Origin: Myxococcus virescens
GTDB lineage: Bacteria > Myxococcota > Myxococcia > Myxococcales > Myxococcaceae
DNA length: 64,000 nucleotides
NCBI RefSeq assembly: GCF_900101905.1
Contig: NZ_FNAJ01000013.1
Span: 165,742 to 229,741, forward strand
Direction: 5' to 3'
In this document: positions 35,346 to 44,638 of the stretch, piece after piece
Layout of the letters: every line of letters begins with the position of its first letter
Numbering within the stretch: position 1 is the first letter of the stretch
Position numbers and translations under genes: made by a program
The notes under the pieces: generated by a model
Seen by the model: only the letters and a program-made list of their open reading frames with translations
The model's database searches: none
What the model was told of the DNA's origin: nothing

Positions 35346-35447
35346 TTGCTCGGCTTTTTCGTGCGTCTTCAGGGGCACCGGTTCCGGCCTGGCGCCCCTC
35401 CCCCCGTAGCGGATTGCTGATTCCCTCCTGAACCGCGACACCGATGT

Positions 35448-35466
35448 CGGGGATTTGTCATCCCCG
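35448..35466 (-). terminator. Strong 7-bp hairpin downstream of the 35634 gene
   Basis: CGGGGAT (35448-35454) and ATCCCCG (35460-35466) with a five-base loop. There is no T tract after it on the minus strand, so factor-independent termination is doubtful. Confidence 0.35.
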
Positions 35467-35633
35467 TCCTTGGCATCCCCGCGCCCTCCCCCTCCTCACC
35501 AACCCCTGTCTTCCATGCAACACGGGCGCGTCCATAGCGCAAGGAACTCAACGACGCAAACACCCGCCGTGACAACACCTCCCACACAGGGGCTGTCATG
35601 CGGGGTGGCCAGTAGCACCACGACGGGGCTGTA

Positions 35634-37109
35634 TCAGCGTGCGGGGGTGGTGAGGAACCTGTCCCGCAGGGCTTCTGCGTCCTGGCGATCAAAGCCACGG
35701 CCCTGGAGGTGCGTGCGGCGGCTGACGGAGTGGAAGGTGGACTCCAGCGTCTGGATGAAGCGCCGCAGGTCCTCGCCGAGCCGGGCGCGGATGCCAGGCC
35801 CTTCTGGAGGCCAGGGCAGCTCCACCAGCAGCGAGGTGAAGCGGTCGAAGGCGTCGTAGTCGCCGTAGCGCAGCAGTTGATAGCTGCCGTCGTGGAAGTA
35901 GCCCAGGAAGCCCTTGAGGGCGTCCAGCGCGCGCTCGGCGGCAGGGACGTCCTCGGCGCGCAAGTGGGACTCCGCGGCGCGGCACAGCTGGGCGTAGACC
36001 CACAGGTCCTTGCGCAGGCGCAGCGCCGCCTCCTGCGGGCTCATCAGTTCGTCGAAGACGCCGTCGGCCAGCCCCCCGTTGGGCGCCAGCGCCTCCACCA
36101 GCGCCACCACCTGCGTGCGCAGCACCGCCGTGAAGGCGGACGCGGCGCGCAGGGGGGCTTCCGCGTCGCGGTCCAGGTTGACCAGCACCTCGCGGGCCAC
36201 GCGCTCCGTCTCCCGGGCGATGTCGCGCGCGGCGCGCAGCGTGGCGGCCTGCAGGGACTTGGAGCCGGCCTTCGGGGACAGCTCCGAGTGCATCCACGAC
36301 GCCAGCGCGGTGGCCTCGCTGCGCACCAGCGCCAGCAGCACGCGCACGCGGCGGGAGAAGGGCGGCTGCTCCTCCGCGTCGACGTAGGCCAGGTAATGCA
36401 GCAGCCGGAAGAGGCCCAGGAAGGCGGTGGTGAAGGCGGTGCGCTGCTCCTCCTGGAGGGTGACCAGTGTGTCCAGCAGCCGCACCGAACGGAGCCGGTC
36501 GTATTCGACGCGGAACTCCAACGGGCGGAAGGGACGGAAGTAGCGGTTGAGGACGATTTCCCGCAGGGACAGCTTGCCCACGTCCTGGAACAGGCCGAGG
36601 TTCGCCGCCGGCAGCTTGAGCAGGTGGTCCAGCAGGTTCTTCAGCGCGTCGAAGGCCTCGCGCAGCACGAAGAGGCTTTCGGGCGGCGTCTCCTGGTCCA
36701 GTTGCTCCTCGATGAGCGCGCGCCGGACGCGGTCGTCCGCGAGCTGGGTCTCCACATACTTGCGGAAGACCATCTTCTGGTCGCTGTCCGGGTCCTGCAG
36801 GTGGCGCGCGACGCGGATGGCGCGGTCCATGGCGTCGCGCACGTCCGCCAGCTCCTCGCGGAAGTCACGCGTGACGAGCGGCCTGTCGCGCGCGTCCACC
36901 ACCGTGTTGAGGTTGAGGTAGCGCTCCACCGCGCGCAGCAGCATCTCGAACTCGAACAGCAGCTCCTCCCGCCCCTCCACGGGTACGCCGCGCAGCCAGC
37001 GCTCGCGCTCGGCGAGGAAGCCGGCGCGCGACGTCTGGGAAGCGCGCATCAGGTCGGCGTAGAAGTCGCGGGGGACGCGGGGCGGTGAGGAAGGCGTGTC
37101 CTGGCTCAT
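35634..37109 (-). CDS. Conserved-type hypothetical helical protein, 491 aa
   Basis: Starts six bases after the ruvB stop on the same strand, so they probably share a transcript. The sequence is almost wholly alpha-helical and charged (FLAERERWLRGVPVEGREELLFEFE, ALRLRKDLWVYAQLCRAAESHL) with no signal peptide or membrane helix. I recognise no domain and see no catalytic motif. Linkage to ruvB does not by itself imply a repair role. Confidence 0.8.
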   Translation of the reverse strand: MSQDTPSSPPRVPRDFYADLMRASQTSRAGFLAERERWLRGVPVEGREELLFEFEMLLRAVERYLNLNTVVDARDRPLVTRDFREELADVRDAMDRAIRVARHLQDPDSDQKMVFRKYVETQLADDRVRRALIEEQLDQETPPESLFVLREAFDALKNLLDHLLKLPAANLGLFQDVGKLSLREIVLNRYFRPFRPLEFRVEYDRLRSVRLLDTLVTLQEEQRTAFTTAFLGLFRLLHYLAYVDAEEQPPFSRRVRVLLALVRSEATALASWMHSELSPKAGSKSLQAATLRAARDIARETERVAREVLVNLDRDAEAPLRAASAFTAVLRTQVVALVEALAPNGGLADGVFDELMSPQEAALRLRKDLWVYAQLCRAAESHLRAEDVPAAERALDALKGFLGYFHDGSYQLLRYGDYDAFDRFTSLLVELPWPPEGPGIRARLGEDLRRFIQTLESTFHSVSRRTHLQGRGFDRQDAEALRDRFLTTPAR

Positions 37110-37115
37110 GGCATC

Positions 37116-38141
37116 TCAGAAGAGGCTGCCCTGGGGCGTGGGCGGTGGTTGCTTCTTGAAATATTGGTACGTGCGGTGCGTGGCCATCCGGCCCCGCGGC
37201 GTACGCTGGAGGAAGCCCTCCTGCATCAGGAAGGGCTCGTACACGTCCTCGATGGTATCGCGCTGCTCGCCCACGCTGGCGGCGATGGTCTCCACGCCCA
37301 CCGGGCCGCCGCCGAACTTGTCGAGGATGGTCAGCAGAATCTTGCGGTCCATGGAGTCCAGGCCGCTGGCGTCCACCCCGAGCCTGTCTAGCGACTTCTG
37401 CGCCAGCTCCAGGGTGATTCTGCCATTGCCTTCCACCTCCGCGAAATCACGCAGCCGGCGCAGCAGCCGGTTGGTGATGCGCGGCGTGCCCCGCGAGCGG
37501 CTGGCCACCTCGCGCGCGGCGTCCTTGTCCAGGGGAATGCCCAGGATGCGCGCGGAGCGGTGGAGGATGCTCTCCAGGGCCTTGGCGTCGTAGTACTCCA
37601 GCCGTTCCTGAATCTGGAAGCGGTCGCGCAGCGGCGAGGTGAGCAGGCCGGTGCGCGTGGTGGCGCCAATCAACGTGAAGGGCGGCAAATCAATCTTCAT
37701 CGCCCGGGCGGCGGGCCCGGTGTCGATGGTGATGTCCAGCCGGAAGTCCTCCATGGCCGGGTAGAGGTATTCCTCCACGGCGGCGTTGAGGCGGTGGATT
37801 TCATCGATGAAGAGCACGTCGCGCGCGTCGAGGTTGGTGAGCAGGCCCGCGAGGTCCCCCTTGCGCTCCAGGGCAGGGCCGCTCGTGACGTGGATTCCCA
37901 CGCCCAGCTCGTTCGCGATGATGTGCGCCAGCGACGTCTTGCCCAGGCCCGGCGGGCCGGAGAACAGGCAGTGGTCCAGGGCTTCGCCCCGGCTGCGTGC
38001 GGCCTGCACGTAGACCTTGAGCTTTTCGACGACGGGCCCCTGCCCCACGTACTCGTCGAACGAGCGCGGACGCAGGGAGGCCTCGAGCCGGACGTCCTCG
38101 GGCAGGACGTCTTCCGAGAGTGTGTCGGACTTCCTCGCCAT
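37116..38141 (-). CDS. ruvB: Holliday junction branch migration helicase RuvB
   Basis: A 341-residue AAA+ motor protein. Walker A is GPPGLGKTSLA, Walker B LFIDEIHRL, sensor I IGATTRTG, arginine-finger region SPLRDRF; the C-terminal winged helix carries DRKILLTILDKFGGGPVG. With RuvA it drives branch migration. The ATG at 38141 (MARKSDTL) fits the family N-terminus; an ATG at 38147 is two codons earlier. Here ruvB is separated from ruvC-ruvA by about 3 kb with two unrelated genes. Confidence 0.97.
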   Translation of the reverse strand: MARKSDTLSEDVLPEDVRLEASLRPRSFDEYVGQGPVVEKLKVYVQAARSRGEALDHCLFSGPPGLGKTSLAHIIANELGVGIHVTSGPALERKGDLAGLLTNLDARDVLFIDEIHRLNAAVEEYLYPAMEDFRLDITIDTGPAARAMKIDLPPFTLIGATTRTGLLTSPLRDRFQIQERLEYYDAKALESILHRSARILGIPLDKDAAREVASRSRGTPRITNRLLRRLRDFAEVEGNGRITLELAQKSLDRLGVDASGLDSMDRKILLTILDKFGGGPVGVETIAASVGEQRDTIEDVYEPFLMQEGFLQRTPRGRMATHRTYQYFKKQPPPTPQGSLF

Positions 38142-38349
38142 GACCATCCGGACCCTATACAGGAAGGCCGCGCGTGTCGCCGCACATCTGGCGGCGATAC
38201 ATCCAGACGCCCGCCGGGCCCGCCGGCCAGGCGGGCGCGGGCAGGGGAAGGTGGGGCCCTCCCCCAGCGTTCCAGGCTCAGCCCCCCGCCGATACTCCGA
38301 GGCGATTGAAGTGCGCCTGCCGTGTGCGAGAGTCGAGCCTGGAGACCGC

Positions 38350-39429
38350 ATGAACACGAGCCCTGCGTTTCGTCCCCTCCCCTCCCTGGCCGGCGCGCGC
38401 GCCGAACCCGTACCCGGGCTCCGGCTCCAGAAGCTCCGCCGGGCCGCGTTGGATGCGAGGGAGGCCTTTGTGAGGGAAGGCCCGGTGGCCGCGGTGGCCA
38501 CCTGCGACCTCGTCACCTTCCCCTACCCCGCCCAGTTCGCCTTCAGCGGCGCGGCGTCGTCTCCGGCGCCCTACGTCATGCTGACGAACCGGATGCAGGT
38601 GGTGCAGTTCGTGGACCGGGAGGGCGCGCGGCGCACGCTGCTGTTCAACCCCTCCGACTACGAGCGCGGCGTCTCCGCCCCCTTCTACCGCGCGCTGCGC
38701 GAGCGCTACGGCGCCTTCGTCTCAGACAAGGTGATGTCCACGCGGCACGGCTCGGTGCAGAGCCACCTGGCCGCACTGGGCCTCATCCCGGCGGATGTGG
38801 ACTACCTGGCCTTCGACCACCTCCACATCCAGGACCTGCGCGGCTGGCTGGGCGGTGACGGCATGCCCGCGTACTTCCCCCGGGCCCGGCTGCTGGTGCA
38901 GCGCGCCGAATGGGAGGTGGCCCTGGAGCCGCACCCCATGCAGGCGGTGTGGCTCGTCCCGGGCGGCGCCGACATCCCCCGCGAGCGCGTGGTGCTGCTG
39001 GACGGTGACGTGTGGCTGGGCCAGGGCGCGGCGCTGCTGAGCACGCCCGGCCACACGCGCGGCAACATGTCGCTGGCGGTGGCCACCTCGCGCGAGGTGT
39101 TCGTCACCAGCGAGAATGGCGTGGCCACGGAGAGCTACACGCCGCTCCAGTCCGCCATCCCCGGCGTGCGCCGCTTCGCCGAGCACATGGGCTGGGAGGT
39201 CGTCCTCAACGGCAACACGCGCGAGGACTCCCTGGACCAGTACTCCTCCATGGTGGTGGAGAAGCTGTTCGCGGGCACGTCCTCCGTGGAGGGCGCGTTC
39301 ATCAACTTCCACCCGTCCTCGCAGCTCACCGCGCACGTCATGGCGCCCGGGTTGTCGCCCACCATCGTCCTGCCCGCGCCCAACTTCGGCGACGTGCGGC
39401 CCACCCCCGCGTCACGGCGGGCCGCCTAG
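38350..39429 (+). CDS. Metallo-beta-lactamase-fold-like hydrolase
   Basis: A 359-residue protein. The ATG at 38350 has GGAG five bases upstream. The fold is suggested by YLAFDHLHIQDLRGWLG (equivalent of the HxHxDH site, but spaced His-x-His-x-x-Asp) and LLSTPGHTRGNMSLAV, the usual third metal-His region. The first 150 residues are an N-terminal extension (TCDLVTFPYPAQFAFSG). The altered first metal motif makes activity uncertain. It stands alone on the plus strand between minus-strand genes and ends four bases from the convergent gene. Confidence 0.75.
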   Translation: MNTSPAFRPLPSLAGARAEPVPGLRLQKLRRAALDAREAFVREGPVAAVATCDLVTFPYPAQFAFSGAASSPAPYVMLTNRMQVVQFVDREGARRTLLFNPSDYERGVSAPFYRALRERYGAFVSDKVMSTRHGSVQSHLAALGLIPADVDYLAFDHLHIQDLRGWLGGDGMPAYFPRARLLVQRAEWEVALEPHPMQAVWLVPGGADIPRERVVLLDGDVWLGQGAALLSTPGHTRGNMSLAVATSREVFVTSENGVATESYTPLQSAIPGVRRFAEHMGWEVVLNGNTREDSLDQYSSMVVEKLFAGTSSVEGAFINFHPSSQLTAHVMAPGLSPTIVLPAPNFGDVRPTPASRRAA

Positions 39430-39432
39430 CGC

Positions 39433-40959
39433 TCAGCAGTCCCGGCTGAAGCAGAGCCACCAGGGGCGGAAGGGCACCGCGTACAGCTCCTGGTCCCTGT
39501 CTCCGTCCGACGCGGCGAAGAAGAGGTTGAAGCCGGCGCGCACGAAGTCGAACGGGTTCGACGACGCGGCCCCCGGCGCGATGTCCAGCAGCCGGCTCGT
39601 CACCCAGGGGCGGCCGGCGCTGTACCAGACCTCGCGCCCGTGCCCCGCCGTCTCCGCCGAGAAGAACAACCAGCCGGACTCGGCCTTGAGCCCCGTGGGC
39701 ACGCTGCCCACCGGCCCCGGCGCGATGTCGCGCACCATCATCGTGCCCTGCGCCGTGCCGTCGGTCCGCCACAGCTCGCGGCCGTGCACGCCGTCGTCCG
39801 CGGTGAAGTACAGCTCGCCGCCCAGCGCGACCAGTTCCTTGGGCATCGAACCCTGGGGGCCTGGCCAGAGGTCCCCGACGAGCCCCGTGCCCTCCGCCGA
39901 GCCATCACTGCGCCACAGCTCGCCGCCGTGCACCGCGTCGCCTGGGTTGCCGTACCAGTCGCTCGCCCCCGCCAGGAAGTACAGCGTGTCATCCAGCGCG
40001 GCGAGGTACGCCGGGTAGTCACCTGGAAAGGTCCGCACCCGCTCGGCGGACGGCGGCGCGGTGCGCGCCACCCACAGTTCGCCCTGCTCCGTGCCCGGGT
40101 CCAACAGGAAGAACAGGTGCCGGCCCGCCGGCGTCAGCCCGAAAATCACCCCGGCGCCCTGCTGGGAGAACAGCCGCGTCGGCCGGCCCTGGCGGTCCAC
40201 CCACCAGAGCACCGTCTCCGCGGCGTTGGCGGACACCAGCGCCAGGCCCTTGCCCCACGCCGTCAACTGGCTCAGGGCGAGCGAACCCGCGCCGGGCAGG
40301 AAATCGTGCACCCGCTCCGTGCCCTTCTCCGTGCCGTCGGTGCGCCACAGCTCGCGGCCGGACACCCCGTCATCCGCCGTGAAGTAGAGGGCGCCGACCA
40401 CCTCGGTGAGGAACTCCGGCGCCGCGCCCACCGTCCCACGCCGCACGTCCCGCACCAGCACCGTGCCGTCCGCCGTGCCGTCCGTGCGCCACAGCTCCGC
40501 GCCATGCACGCCGTCGTCCGCGACGAAGAAGACCCAGGGCCCCACCCGCGTCAGGTTCCGAGGCTGCGAACCCGCCGGCCCCGGCCGCAGGTCCTTCAGC
40601 CGGAGCGTCTGCCGCGCCCCGTCGATGCTGGCCCACAGCTCGCGGCCACTCACGCCGTCATCCGCGCTGAAGACGAGCACCTCGCCCGCCCGCGCCAGCT
40701 CCTGCGGCTGCGAACCTGTCAGCCCCGGTCGGATGTCACGCAGCCGCTGGGCCGTGTCGCTGCACACCGCCCAAGGCTGCGGAAACAGGACGGGCGCCTT
40801 GCGCCCCGACGACTCCGTCGACAGGTCGACAGGTGCCTGCGACCCGGGAACGGCCCGCGCCCATCCTTCCCCAACATCACCTTCCACCAGCGGCTCACAC
40901 CCTGCAGTTCCCCCGCAAAGCAGCAACAGCCCCACAGGAATGGCACGCCATGACGTCAT
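39433..40959 (-). CDS. ELWRTDGT-repeat lipoprotein
   Basis: A 508-residue protein. The ATG at 40959 has GAGGG about nine bases upstream and opens a lipoprotein signal (lipobox TAGC); the ATG at 40974 has no room for a ribosome binding site. The mature protein is built of about eight repeats of the type FVADDGVHGAELWRTDGTADGT and ...PGPAGSQPRNL, a repeat of myxobacterial and planctomycete secreted proteins probably forming a beta-propeller. It is likely surface-located; ligand unknown. Confidence 0.88.
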   Translation of the reverse strand: MTSWRAIPVGLLLLCGGTAGCEPLVEGDVGEGWARAVPGSQAPVDLSTESSGRKAPVLFPQPWAVCSDTAQRLRDIRPGLTGSQPQELARAGEVLVFSADDGVSGRELWASIDGARQTLRLKDLRPGPAGSQPRNLTRVGPWVFFVADDGVHGAELWRTDGTADGTVLVRDVRRGTVGAAPEFLTEVVGALYFTADDGVSGRELWRTDGTEKGTERVHDFLPGAGSLALSQLTAWGKGLALVSANAAETVLWWVDRQGRPTRLFSQQGAGVIFGLTPAGRHLFFLLDPGTEQGELWVARTAPPSAERVRTFPGDYPAYLAALDDTLYFLAGASDWYGNPGDAVHGGELWRSDGSAEGTGLVGDLWPGPQGSMPKELVALGGELYFTADDGVHGRELWRTDGTAQGTMMVRDIAPGPVGSVPTGLKAESGWLFFSAETAGHGREVWYSAGRPWVTSRLLDIAPGAASSNPFDFVRAGFNLFFAASDGDRDQELYAVPFRPWWLCFSRDC

Positions 40960-41232
40960 GTATGCAACCCTCATCCTCGGCGCCGTGCCGGCCCTCGCCG
41001 CTGGAACTGGAAAGTGTCACCCATGCCGGATGCTCCTACTCGGACTCGGGTAGGAAATCGCGTCTGCTGTCCGTCATCACGCGACGCCTGACGACTTCTG
41101 AAGACAGGGCAACACTGGGGCGTTCTGGCCCCAGCATCTTTCAAGCTCTCAACGGGAGAGAGGACGGTACGGCCCAGCCGTTCTCCCGGATTTTGCCGTC
41201 ACAGCGCCGTCACACCCGGTGTGTCGTAGCGA

Positions 41233-41841
41233 TCAGCCGCCGGAGCGGAGCGCCTTGAGGGCCTCGCGGAACAGTGCCTGGAAGGTGGCCTCTGCCCCCA
41301 GCCGTTCGCTGGCCAGGTCCGCGGCCTTCTCCGCCTGGGGCTGCTTGTAGCCAAGGTTGAGCAGCGCGGAGACCAGGTCCGCATGGGCTCCGCTGACGGT
41401 GGCCGGCGCAGTCCCTCGCGACACCGCTTCCAGGTGAATCGTCTTCACCTTGTCCTTGAGCTCCAGCACCAGCCGCTCGGCGGTCTTCTTGCCCACGCCG
41501 TGAATCTTCGCCAGCCGCGCCACCTCGCCCCGCGACAGCGCCGCCACCAGCTCCGGCACTTCCATGCCGGACAGCACCATCAACGACAGCCGGGGTCCCA
41601 CCCGCGACACGCTGTTGAGCAGCAGGAACACCTCTTCTTCGCTCTTCGTCAGGAAGCCGAAGAGGTCGAAGGCGTCCTCGCGCACCACGGTGCGCACGCG
41701 CACGTCCACCGGCTGTCCCTCCGCCGGCAGCTTCCCCAGCGCCAGTGAGGAGAAGTTCACCCGGTAGCCCACGCCGCCCACGTCGATGGTGGCGTCCTCC
41801 AGGTCCTTCTCCAACACCGTCCCACGCAACCGCGAAATCAT
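41233..41841 (-). CDS. ruvA: Holliday junction branch migration protein RuvA
   Basis: A 202-residue protein. N-terminal OB-fold (MISRLRGTVLEKDLEDATIDVGGVGYRV), tandem helix-hairpin-helix DNA-binding motifs (LNSVSRVGPRLSLMVLSG and LAKIHGVGKKTAERLVLEL), and the small C-terminal RuvB-binding domain (ADLVSALLNLGYKQPQAEKA). The ATG overlaps the ruvC stop (ATGA), so the pair is coupled. Confidence 0.96.
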   Translation of the reverse strand: MISRLRGTVLEKDLEDATIDVGGVGYRVNFSSLALGKLPAEGQPVDVRVRTVVREDAFDLFGFLTKSEEEVFLLLNSVSRVGPRLSLMVLSGMEVPELVAALSRGEVARLAKIHGVGKKTAERLVLELKDKVKTIHLEAVSRGTAPATVSGAHADLVSALLNLGYKQPQAEKAADLASERLGAEATFQALFREALKALRSGG

Positions 41842-42413
41842 CTCGCCTCCGGACGCCGGTACGCGGGCGCCAGCCGGTCCGCCAGCAGCGCCGCCGCGCC
41901 CTTGCGCTTCTTGCCCGACGCGGACGCCGCCGGTACCGCGGCCCGCCCATGATTGAGGTGGCACAGCGCCACCGCCAGCGCATCACTCGCGTCCGCGCGC
42001 TCCAGCACCGACGCATCCAGTTCCAGGAAGGTCCGCACCATCCGCGCCACCGCGTCCTTCCCGTCCGCGCCGCCCGCCCCCACCGCCTTCTTCACCTTCG
42101 CCGGCGCGTATTCGAAAACGGGCAGCCCCGCCTGCGCCGCCGCCAGCAGCGCGACACCGCGCGCATGCCCCAGCACCAGCGCGCTGCGTGCGTTGCGGAA
42201 GGTGAACACGCCTTCCACCGCCACCGCGGCCGGGCGGTATTTCACCAGGGCCGCCGTCAGCGCGCCGTGCAAGTCCCGCAGGCGGTCCGACAGCGGCAGC
42301 GCCGGATCGCCCTTGATGACGCCGTGGCCCACGTGCACCAGCCGGCCCCGCTTCTCCTCCACCACCCCGAAGCCCATGAACCGGCTTCCCGGGTCAACGC
42401 CAAGCACGCGCAC
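41838..42413 (-). CDS. ruvC: Holliday junction resolvase RuvC
   Basis: A 191-residue endonuclease that cuts Holliday junctions. The acidic catalytic residues fall in VLGVDPGSRFMGFG, AVAVEGVFTFRNARSA and ADASDALAVALCHL. The tail of about 25 residues is Lys/Arg/Ala-rich. It lies 24 bases downstream of yebC and overlaps ruvA by four bases. Confidence 0.96.
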   Translation of the reverse strand: MRVLGVDPGSRFMGFGVVEEKRGRLVHVGHGVIKGDPALPLSDRLRDLHGALTAALVKYRPAAVAVEGVFTFRNARSALVLGHARGVALLAAAQAGLPVFEYAPAKVKKAVGAGGADGKDAVARMVRTFLELDASVLERADASDALAVALCHLNHGRAAVPAASASGKKRKGAAALLADRLAPAYRRPEAR

Positions 42414-42437
42414 GTTCCACTCCGTTCCAGCACTCCG

Positions 42438-43187
42438 CTACTGCAACAACGAATCCAGCATCGCGTCTTCGATTTCGTAGTTCCCGTGCACGTTCTGCAC
42501 GTCGTCGCTCTCCTCGAGCGCATCCAGCAGCTTCAGGAGCTTCTTCGCCGTGTCCACGTCCAGTGCGACGGTGTTCTGGGGGAGGAACACCCACCGCTGC
42601 TGCCCCAGCGGCAGGCCCGACTCCTGGAGCCGTCCCGCCACCGTGTGCAGGTCCGCCGCCGCGGTGCGCACCTCGGCGCCTTCGTCCCCCAGCATGATGA
42701 CGTCCTCGGCGCCCGCGTCGATGGCCTGCTCCATCAACTGGTCCTCGGAGGGGCCGTACTTCACGCTGATGACGCCCTTCTTCTGGAACATCCAGGCCAC
42801 CGCGCCCTCGGCGCCCAGGTTGCCCCCGTACGCGCTGAAGGTGGAGCGCATGTCTGCCGCGGTCCGGTTGCGGTTGTCGGTGAGGCACTCCACCAGGATG
42901 GCGACACCGCCGGGGCCGTAGCCCTCGTACGTCACCTCCTCGTAGTTCTCTCCCTCCAGCTCGCCCGTGCCCTTCTTGACGGCGCGCTCGATGGTGTCCT
43001 TCGGGATGTTGGCCTCGCGGGCCGCGGCCAGCGCGACGCGCAGGCGGGCATTGCCGGAGGGCTCACCGCCCCCGAGCCGCGCGGCGACGGTGATTTCCTT
43101 GATGACCTTGGAGTACAGCTTCCCCTTGGTCGCGCCCATCGCGGCCTTCTGGCGCTTGATCTTCGACCACCGATTGTGACCGGACAT
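42438..43187 (-). CDS. yebC: YebC/PmpR-family protein
   Basis: A 249-residue protein with the family start SGHNRWSKIKRQKAAMGATKGKLYSKVIKEI and the acidic C-terminal domain. YebC proteins act as transcriptional regulators in some bacteria, and recent work assigns members a ribosome-associated role in relieving stalling at proline stretches. The yebC-ruvC-ruvA order is widely conserved. The ATG at 43187 has only a weak ribosome binding site. Confidence 0.96.
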   Translation of the reverse strand: MSGHNRWSKIKRQKAAMGATKGKLYSKVIKEITVAARLGGGEPSGNARLRVALAAAREANIPKDTIERAVKKGTGELEGENYEEVTYEGYGPGGVAILVECLTDNRNRTAADMRSTFSAYGGNLGAEGAVAWMFQKKGVISVKYGPSEDQLMEQAIDAGAEDVIMLGDEGAEVRTAAADLHTVAGRLQESGLPLGQQRWVFLPQNTVALDVDTAKKLLKLLDALEESDDVQNVHGNYEIEDAMLDSLLQ

Positions 43188-43273
43188 GGTGGGTGTGCCT
43201 CAGCGGGCGCCCAGCGGATGGAGCACCCCGCGCCGGGCCTTGTCCCCTACCGAGGGCCGCCGAGTCAAACCCT

Positions 43274-44533
43274 TCAAACGCCCGCGTCGTCGGACCGGAC
43301 AGCCCCCTCCAGGCCCTCCGCGCCACTCGGCGCGCCGGGGACCTGCTTGGGGAAGTCCAGGATGACGGGAGGCTGCGAGCCTCCGACCAGGGTGAAGGGC
43401 GCGGAGGCCCCATCCCCACCGGAGGCAGCGGGGGCCGGCTCCCGCGCATCCACCGGCACGGCGTCCACGGAGGGCGCGGGCTCGAAGAAGCCGGGCACCG
43501 TGGCGCCACAGCGCGCCCGCTCGCGTTCCTCCAGCAGGCACGCGGGCACCAGGATGCCCAGCGCGAACAGCCGCGTGGACGCCTCGTACGCCACCGCCTC
43601 CGGGAACTGGCACTCCAGCAACATGGCGCGCAGCGTGCGGCGCCCGTCGAAGAGGCGCACCACTTCGCCCACGTCCTCCGGCAACGACGCCAGCATCTCC
43701 GCCAGCCGAGCGAAGTCCACCGTCAGCCGCGATGCCAGCGGCAGGCCTCGGGCACGCAGCGCGTCGAAGCGCTCCAGGCCCTGGAGCACCGTCTCGCACA
43801 GGTACGGGCGGTCCATGGTGAACGAGCCCTTGTGCAGCTCGGGCCCCAGCATCACCGAGTACTCCCCCGCGCCAAAGCAGAGCATCCGCCGGAAGGCCAG
43901 ACTGCCGCGCTCGCCATTGAAGACGGCGTCCACCACCAGGCCGTGCCGGAAGGCGAACCAGCCCTGGCCCTCCGCCATCACCACGCGGCCAGAGCGGACG
44001 CCCGCCAGCAGCGCTCGCGCCACGTCCGTCAGCGGCAGCCGCTGCGTGTCCGACTCGAAGGCCGCGTCACCGCTGCACCGGCCCACCTTGAGCCGGGCCA
44101 GCGCCACCACGTCGCGCGCGTCCACGGGATGGGCCAGATAGTCGTCCGCGCCCACGCCGCCCGCCAGGTCCCGGTGGAACTCCTCTTCACGCCGAGCCAG
44201 CAGCAGCACCGGCAGGTGCGCCGTGCGCGCGTCCGCGCGAACCTGGCCACACAGGCTGAAGCCGTCTCCGTCCAGGAGCTCTACCTCGGTGACGACCAAC
44301 TGCGGCGCCGTGCCGCCTTCCGCCAGCGACGCCAACGCGGCCTGCGCGCCCGCGACCAGGAGGACTTCGAAGCCCGCTTCCGCCAACGCAGCGGCCAGCA
44401 CGGCCTGCGCGCCCGGCGCCGAATCCACCAGCAACACCCGGGGCCGGACTCGTGACGCATGGCGACGCGCCCCCGCCTCGGCCAGGGCTTCCGGTCCGGC
44501 ATACGTGGAAGGTTGTGGGAGCGCGGTAGCCAT
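43274..44533 (-). CDS. Degenerate receiver-DUF4388 signalling protein
   Basis: A 419-residue protein. Residues about 32-148 have a response-regulator receiver fold (PRVLLVDSAPGAQAVLAAAL), but the phospho-acceptor position is Glu83 (LVVTEVELLDGDGF), the conserved Thr/Ser is Ala113 and the conserved Lys is His135. It should therefore not be phosphorylated in the normal way. A DUF4388-like region follows (about 160-260), then a helical region and a Pro/Ala-rich tail. It is probably an adaptor in a Myxococcus signalling pathway; the partner is unknown. Confidence 0.82.
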   Translation of the reverse strand: MATALPQPSTYAGPEALAEAGARRHASRVRPRVLLVDSAPGAQAVLAAALAEAGFEVLLVAGAQAALASLAEGGTAPQLVVTEVELLDGDGFSLCGQVRADARTAHLPVLLLARREEEFHRDLAGGVGADDYLAHPVDARDVVALARLKVGRCSGDAAFESDTQRLPLTDVARALLAGVRSGRVVMAEGQGWFAFRHGLVVDAVFNGERGSLAFRRMLCFGAGEYSVMLGPELHKGSFTMDRPYLCETVLQGLERFDALRARGLPLASRLTVDFARLAEMLASLPEDVGEVVRLFDGRRTLRAMLLECQFPEAVAYEASTRLFALGILVPACLLEERERARCGATVPGFFEPAPSVDAVPVDAREPAPAASGGDGASAPFTLVGGSQPPVILDFPKQVPGAPSGAEGLEGAVRSDDAGV

Positions 44534-44638
44534 GAATTACTAAATCTTCGCGCCAAGCCGGACAAATACGCAAGGTGCCGACAAGCCCCTGGAATCGTTG
44601 GGGTTTCCGCCCGCCGCTCTGCGGGGTAGGGTGCATGC

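Larger units (their letters stand above)
35167..35633. other. 467-bp non-coding region upstream of lpxC
   Basis: The open frames here are short and lack codon bias. Two hairpins are visible: CTCCAA/TTGGAG at 35330-35345, with TTTT beyond it on the minus strand, and CGGGGAT/ATCCCCG at 35448-35466. The region should contain the end of the ruvB-operon transcript and the lpxC promoter. Confidence 0.5.
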
